DNA of 34,889 bases, from positions 1 to 34,889 of the IMG/VR virus record IMGVR_UViG_3300000233_000015; one strand, 5' to 3'. Shown here piece after piece: positions 31,494-34,889 of this stretch. This DNA is from a virus. Each line of letters begins with the position of its first letter. Position 1 is the first letter of the stretch. The position numbers and the translations under genes were made by a program. The notes under the pieces were generated by a model. The model searched no databases. It was not told where the DNA came from and saw nothing but the letters and a program-made list of their open reading frames with translations.

Positions 31494-31891
31494 TGAATGA
31501 CAAGATGATGGGTCACACCGTTGGGCTGAATGGTCCATTGCGCATAGAGCTTATGCCCAATGGAATCAGCGCAATCCTTGTGCGCCCCTTTATTGTACGT
31601 TGTAAATCAGGTCGAATCGTCGAAGTGCCTGCGGGCTTCCAGACCGACTTTGCATCGGTGCCCAGGGCTTTCTGGAGATTGATACCACCTTGGGGTCCTT
31701 ATTCATCTGCCGCAGTAGTGCATGATTATCTGTATGCAACGGGCCTAGTTTCCAGAGCCGAAGCCGACAAGATCTTCCTTGAGCTCATGAAGCGACTCGA
31801 CGTTCCGGTGTGGAAGCGCAACGTCATGTACTGGGCTGTTCGCATGGCAGGCGCATCGCGTTACACCAAGGCAAAGAAGCGCAATGTCTGA
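31490..31891 (+). CDS. DUF1353 family protein
   Basis: A protein of about 133 residues from ATG 31490 or 31493, with GAGGTGGAG upstream. The core VPAGFQTDFASVPRAFW, IPPWGPYSSAAVVHDYLY and the end MYWAVRMAGA match DUF1353, a small phage-associated family often next to tail or lysis genes. Its function is not known to me. It overlaps the peptidase stop by four bases and the spike start by eight, so it is part of the same co-translated block. Confidence 0.8.
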   Translation: MMNDKMMGHTVGLNGPLRIELMPNGISAILVRPFIVRCKSGRIVEVPAGFQTDFASVPRAFWRLIPPWGPYSSAAVVHDYLYATGLVSRAEADKIFLELMKRLDVPVWKRNVMYWAVRMAGASRYTKAKKRNV

Positions 31892-32900
31892 AGGCTTGTT
31901 CTACGGCAAATACAGGGCCTTCGTGAAGGACAACAACGACCCAGAGCGATTGGGGCGTGTCCGCATGGAAGTGCCCGCCGTACTTGGCGTTGGGGAGGAA
32001 TGCTGGTCCGACTGGGGCTGGCCTTGTTTTCCTTATGGCGGAAATGAGGATTCAGGTATGTTCCTGGTGCCCGAAGAAGGAGCTTCTGTGTGGGCCGAAT
32101 TTGAGGGTGGCGATCCACAATTTCCAATCTGGAGCGGAGTATGGCTTGCCGGTAGCAATCCTGGTGAACAGCCCAAGGAGAGTTCCAGAACTTGCGCCCA
32201 GGCCGACTGTAAGGATTGCGAGGATAAAGCCGATCATCAAGCCAACCCGCAGGATCATGCAGAGCACAAAAAATACCATGCGCATCCGCCATACTATTGT
32301 CCTCGCTTCAAGGTCCTTTTTAAATCCGAGACCGGGCATACCATTCTAGCGGACGACAAAGATGGCAAAGAGCTTTTGAAACTCTTAGATCGCTCTGGCC
32401 AGACGATTGAATTCTCTGCCCCCGTCAAGCCTTCAAAGCAGTCCGGAAACCCCCTGCGTCGCGGTGAGAAGGATTGCGGAAAATCCACTGGTCTTGACTT
32501 GAAAAGTCATGTTGTCGATGGCAAAGCCCATATTGCGCTGATCGACTTATCCAATCAGAAGATCCGTCTTGACGCCTGGCAAGATGAAGAGAAGGTGCAT
32601 ATCCTCTCTGGTGATTCGGCAGGAACCCGGTGGCAGAAAGTGCTTCTCGATACAACCAAGGGCAGAGAGAAAGTGACACTCTTTGGCCTGTGCGGAAAGC
32701 AATCGATTGTGATCAGTTCCGTAAAAGGCAAAGAATCAATTTCGTTCACCGATGCCGCAGGGCAAAAAATTCTCATGAGTGCAGCACCAGGAATGGAAAG
32801 CATCACCATGACAGATAAATCAGGAAGCGTAATCAAAATGGATGGGTTGGCTGGAATCATCCAGGTCAAGTCAACAGCGCAAGTTTTCATCAACACTTGA
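31884..32900 (+). CDS. Baseplate spike protein, gpV/gp5-like, with a Cys/His insert
   Basis: A 338-residue protein. Residues 1-90 are an OB-fold gpV-like domain (GKYRAFVKDNNDPERLGRVR, LVPEEGASVWAEFEGGD, FPIWSGVW). Residues about 104-139 form an unusual segment rich in Cys and His (Cys104, 109, 112, 139; His118, 125, 128, 132, 134), a possible metal-binding insert. From about 145 the chain has repeats of short strands (LLKLLDRSGQTIEF, SIVISSVKGKESISF, ESITMTDKSGSVIKM), as in the triple-helical shaft of spikes. It would form the trimer that pierces the outer membrane. The PAAR tip gene lies just downstream, as expected. Confidence 0.88.
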   Translation: MSEGLFYGKYRAFVKDNNDPERLGRVRMEVPAVLGVGEECWSDWGWPCFPYGGNEDSGMFLVPEEGASVWAEFEGGDPQFPIWSGVWLAGSNPGEQPKESSRTCAQADCKDCEDKADHQANPQDHAEHKKYHAHPPYYCPRFKVLFKSETGHTILADDKDGKELLKLLDRSGQTIEFSAPVKPSKQSGNPLRRGEKDCGKSTGLDLKSHVVDGKAHIALIDLSNQKIRLDAWQDEEKVHILSGDSAGTRWQKVLLDTTKGREKVTLFGLCGKQSIVISSVKGKESISFTDAAGQKILMSAAPGMESITMTDKSGSVIKMDGLAGIIQVKSTAQVFINT

Positions 32901-32915
32901 CTCAAGGATTCAGAA

Positions 32916-33272
32916 ATGGAAAACCAGAATTATACGATCACCAAAGAAATGCTCGCACAAACCTTCGACAGTTGGCGTGATGAATTTCGTGATATTCTTG
33001 AAAGCCATCGACGAGAAATTCAGGCTCGGCTTGAGATGATCGAACGGGAAATCGAGAAGAAGTCTGACAAAGAAAATGTGGACATTCTCGTGCGCAATAT
33101 CCATGAAGAACTGCGCCGACATGCAGAAGAGCTCAACCGCATTCACGGTCGCGTATCAGCTAAGATGGGAACCGAAACCATGTGGAAAATCGTAGGCTTG
33201 ACGCTTTCGCTGGGCACCCTTATCGGTGGCCTGGTTGGGTTCATGCTGAACATTATGCTCAGGATCAAGTAA
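32916..33272 (+). CDS. XhlA-like coiled-coil membrane protein
   Basis: A 118-residue protein. Residues about 10-80 are a charged coiled coil (SHRREIQARLEMIEREIEKK, then IHEELRRHAEELNRIHGR), followed by one membrane segment at about 90-115 (IVGLTLSLGTLIGGLVGFML) and a short basic end. This matches the layout of haemolysin XhlA and related small phage lysis proteins, which act with holins. A tail protein with a membrane anchor is an alternative, since neighbours are spike and PAAR genes. The start has AAGGA at a fair distance. It overlaps the next gene by one base. Confidence 0.6.
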   Translation: MENQNYTITKEMLAQTFDSWRDEFRDILESHRREIQARLEMIEREIEKKSDKENVDILVRNIHEELRRHAEELNRIHGRVSAKMGTETMWKIVGLTLSLGTLIGGLVGFMLNIMLRIK

Positions 33273-33538
33273 TGGCTGCTCCGCTTGCAAAGATGGGAGA
33301 TCTCACGAGCCATGGTGGCGTTATCGTAAGTGGCGCTACTCGTAGCTTATTGGAGGGCGCTCCAATTGCAAGAATGGGAGATCTACACGCGTGCCCAATT
33401 CCTGGCCATGCTGTGAATCCCATCATTACAGGGAGCGTCACCACAATGGTGGAAGGAGCTCCAGCGGCTCGGATGGGTGACTTAACTGCATGTGGGGCCA
33501 TGATCATTGCAAGTTCCGCAACCACTCTTGATAACTGA
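33272..33538 (+). CDS. PAAR spike tip protein
   Basis: An 88-residue protein starting at ATG 33272, sharing one base with the preceding TAA. It shows the PAAR repeat twice or more: MGDLTSHGGVIVSGATR, EGAPIARMGDLHACP and EGAPAARMGDLTACG, with several His and Cys as zinc ligands (His14, His38-Cys40 region, His46, Cys73). The protein forms the sharp cone at the tip of the gpV-like spike. The length is typical for a bare PAAR protein with no effector extension. Gene order spike, membrane protein, PAAR is unbroken. Confidence 0.92.
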   Translation: MAAPLAKMGDLTSHGGVIVSGATRSLLEGAPIARMGDLHACPIPGHAVNPIITGSVTTMVEGAPAARMGDLTACGAMIIASSATTLDN

Positions 33539-33548
33539 CGAGGTCAAA

Positions 33549-34550
33549 ATGAGCTGTGCAGATTTAATCTACTGGTCCGTATTTCCGGAGAACATCAATT
33601 TGTCCAAAACGGACTTTGAACAGATCATTCCATTGTCGTTCCGGGGCCAAGTTTCAGAACCTTTGTGCTTTAGTTCCAACCCTGCAGTGGCGCGAGTAGA
33701 CGAAAACTTCTGCGTTCGAGTAGGGCTTGCTACCGGCCGCTCTATGATTGGAATTTGGCAAGATGCCACACGCAAGTCTCTGCGCTATGTATGCGTAGAG
33801 GTCGGTGCAATATGCTTGGTGAACGCAGATGGCGGTGGGTCTGGTGGCAATACCGGTAATATTGCGATCAACGGAACAGTGGTCAACCAGTCTAGTGGAA
33901 CCTTAGTTGCTTCAGGCACCGTCCGCATTCTCGACGGTTCTGGGAGTGTTGTGCGTGAGATAGCGATTTCAAACGGAACCTTTCAGACCACATTGCCTTC
34001 TGGGTCATACGGAATACAGGTAAACTCCGATGGATTCCAAGCCTATTCTGGTACGCTTACGGTCAGCAGCACAGTGGTCACGGGTGCCAATATTTCAATG
34101 TCTCCAATCGTTCTCAGCGGTGGCTTGGCCATGATTACCTTGGAATGGAATACACCCTCGCTGCAATTGGAAGCTCACCTCACTGGCCCCAAGCTTGCAG
34201 GTGGGCCTCATTTTCACATTTACCATGACCATCTGGAAGAGCCAAGTGAGGCTCGTTTGGTTCGCTTCACGGGAACCCGCCGTCAGCAAATTCAGGTATT
34301 CCGCTATAACCACGATCAATACCGTTTCTATGTACACAACTTGGGAGCCCGATATGAAAACCCATCGACATCCCTGGGAAATTCTGGTGCCCGCGTCAGC
34401 ATAGAAACAAGCCAGGGAACTCAAGTATTCCAGGTTCCCGTCGGCGCAGGCAACCTTTGGCGGATGCTTGAAATTGATGGCAATACAGGCCAAGTCCATG
34501 CAATCAATGCGTTGGGATATCTGGTAGACCCCGCACAACCAGGGATGTAA
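33549..34550 (+). CDS. Beta-rich distal tail protein (Ig-like plus DUF2135-like)
   Basis: A 333-residue protein from ATG 33549, with GAGG seven bases upstream. Residues 1-95 are unassigned. After a Gly/Ser linker (about 98-105), residues about 106-190 look like a carboxypeptidase-regulatory or Ig-like domain (INGTVVNQSSGTLVASGTVR, then LPSGSYGIQVNSDGFQAY). Residues about 200-325 resemble DUF2135/YfaP-type domains (MITLEWNTPSLQLEAHLTGP, FHIYHDH, then YRFYVHNLGARY). No signal peptide. Position after the PAAR gene suggests a baseplate or receptor-binding structure. Both domain calls are from pattern only. Confidence 0.65.
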   Translation: MSCADLIYWSVFPENINLSKTDFEQIIPLSFRGQVSEPLCFSSNPAVARVDENFCVRVGLATGRSMIGIWQDATRKSLRYVCVEVGAICLVNADGGGSGGNTGNIAINGTVVNQSSGTLVASGTVRILDGSGSVVREIAISNGTFQTTLPSGSYGIQVNSDGFQAYSGTLTVSSTVVTGANISMSPIVLSGGLAMITLEWNTPSLQLEAHLTGPKLAGGPHFHIYHDHLEEPSEARLVRFTGTRRQQIQVFRYNHDQYRFYVHNLGARYENPSTSLGNSGARVSIETSQGTQVFQVPVGAGNLWRMLEIDGNTGQVHAINALGYLVDPAQPGM

Positions 34551-34551
34551 T

Positions 34552-34889
34552 ATGAACGGCGTTTTTGAGACCACCTTTTCCGATCCAAGTGCGAGAGCAT
34601 TGCACGGCATTCTTTGCGTTCTCACAGAAATGAAAACGGACATGAATTCCATGCGCACATCGATGGAAACGATTGCAGAGCTCTATTCGGAGTCTACCGA
34701 AATGACTCGCGAATCTCAAGCAAAGGCATCGGAGATTCTTGCAGCGCATCAGGAGCGAATCGACCAGTACAATAGCACAAATGGAAATGGAGCAACACCT
34801 CCACCAGATCTCTATCCATTAAAGGATGCACCTGCAGGGACTGTTGCCGCAGATCTTCCCAGTGGGCAAAGGCTGCTTACTCTGTCCAA
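34552..34889 (+). CDS. Partial unidentified tail-region gene
   Basis: The gene starts at ATG 34552, next to the preceding TAA, and runs off the window edge with 112 complete codons visible. The first 75 residues are helical and polar (LCVLTEMKTDMNSMRTSMET, EMTRESQAKASEILAAHQE), possibly a coiled coil. A Pro-rich linker follows (GATPPPDLYPLKDAPAG). It may be a baseplate or fibre protein with an N-terminal attachment part; too little is present to decide. Confidence 0.6.
   Translation, partial: MNGVFETTFSDPSARALHGILCVLTEMKTDMNSMRTSMETIAELYSESTEMTRESQAKASEILAAHQERIDQYNSTNGNGATPPPDLYPLKDAPAGTVAADLPSGQRLLTLS

Noticed and set aside
1-34889. tRNA genes, CRISPR arrays and insertion sequences
   Set aside because: I saw no cloverleaf-like sequence, no regularly spaced direct repeats and no transposase gene. 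A dedicated tRNA search was not possible here.

Overview
The window is most of the structural half of a contractile-tailed (myovirus-type) phage or prophage in a bacterium. Base composition looks moderate (near 50% G+C by eye), Shine-Dalgarno sites of the AAGGAG type are common, and one secreted protein has a bacterial signal peptide. I cannot name the host. I saw no tRNA, rRNA or CRISPR array.

Layout. Positions 1-2334 hold the tail of an unidentified gene, an unidentified 280-residue protein, a convergent helical-repeat protein, and a noncoding stretch rich in the hexamer TGCCGA. Positions 2335-4006 carry an unknown protein, a small CD3324/Mor-like HTH protein and a small-terminase-like protein. 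A minus-strand recombination block (4165-5641) holds a tyrosine recombinase, a stand-alone core-binding-domain protein and a small protein. From 5735 the late genes run on the plus strand: large terminase with an intein in its P-loop, portal, a 1516-residue MuF-type head protein with SAP-like repeats and a kinase-like domain, two unknowns, a DNA adenine methyltransferase/prohead protease/scaffold fusion, decoration protein, major capsid protein, connectors, tail completion, sheath, tube, tail assembly chaperone with a -1 frameshift site, tape measure, and hub and baseplate proteins. An A+T-rich two-gene minus-strand cassette (28581-29701) interrupts the tail genes. After it come gpD-like hub, M15 peptidase, DUF1353, gpV-like spike, XhlA-like membrane protein, PAAR tip, a beta-rich distal protein and a partial gene.

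Main observations. (1) A conserved leader, CGTCAT, 12 nt, then TCCGGTARGAAA, occurs five times, always just upstream of a gene that starts a block (2267, 8503, 15510, 20863, 29789). The two parts are always 18 bp apart start to start, and a hairpin usually follows. It looks like a phage-specific promoter, antitermination site or RNA leader. (2) An adenine methyltransferase is fused in frame to the capsid protease and scaffold, with an internal ribosome-binding site that would release the scaffold alone. (3) The MuF-like head protein carries SAP-like repeats and a kinase-like domain. (4) The sheath gene has a one-base frameshift and the tube gene an in-frame amber codon, so the element is probably defective unless these are sequence errors.

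How it works together: the terminase packages DNA through the portal; the protease and scaffold assemble and mature the capsid; connector and completion proteins join the head to a sheath-and-tube tail whose length is set by the tape measure; hub, spike, PAAR tip and peptidase make the puncturing end.
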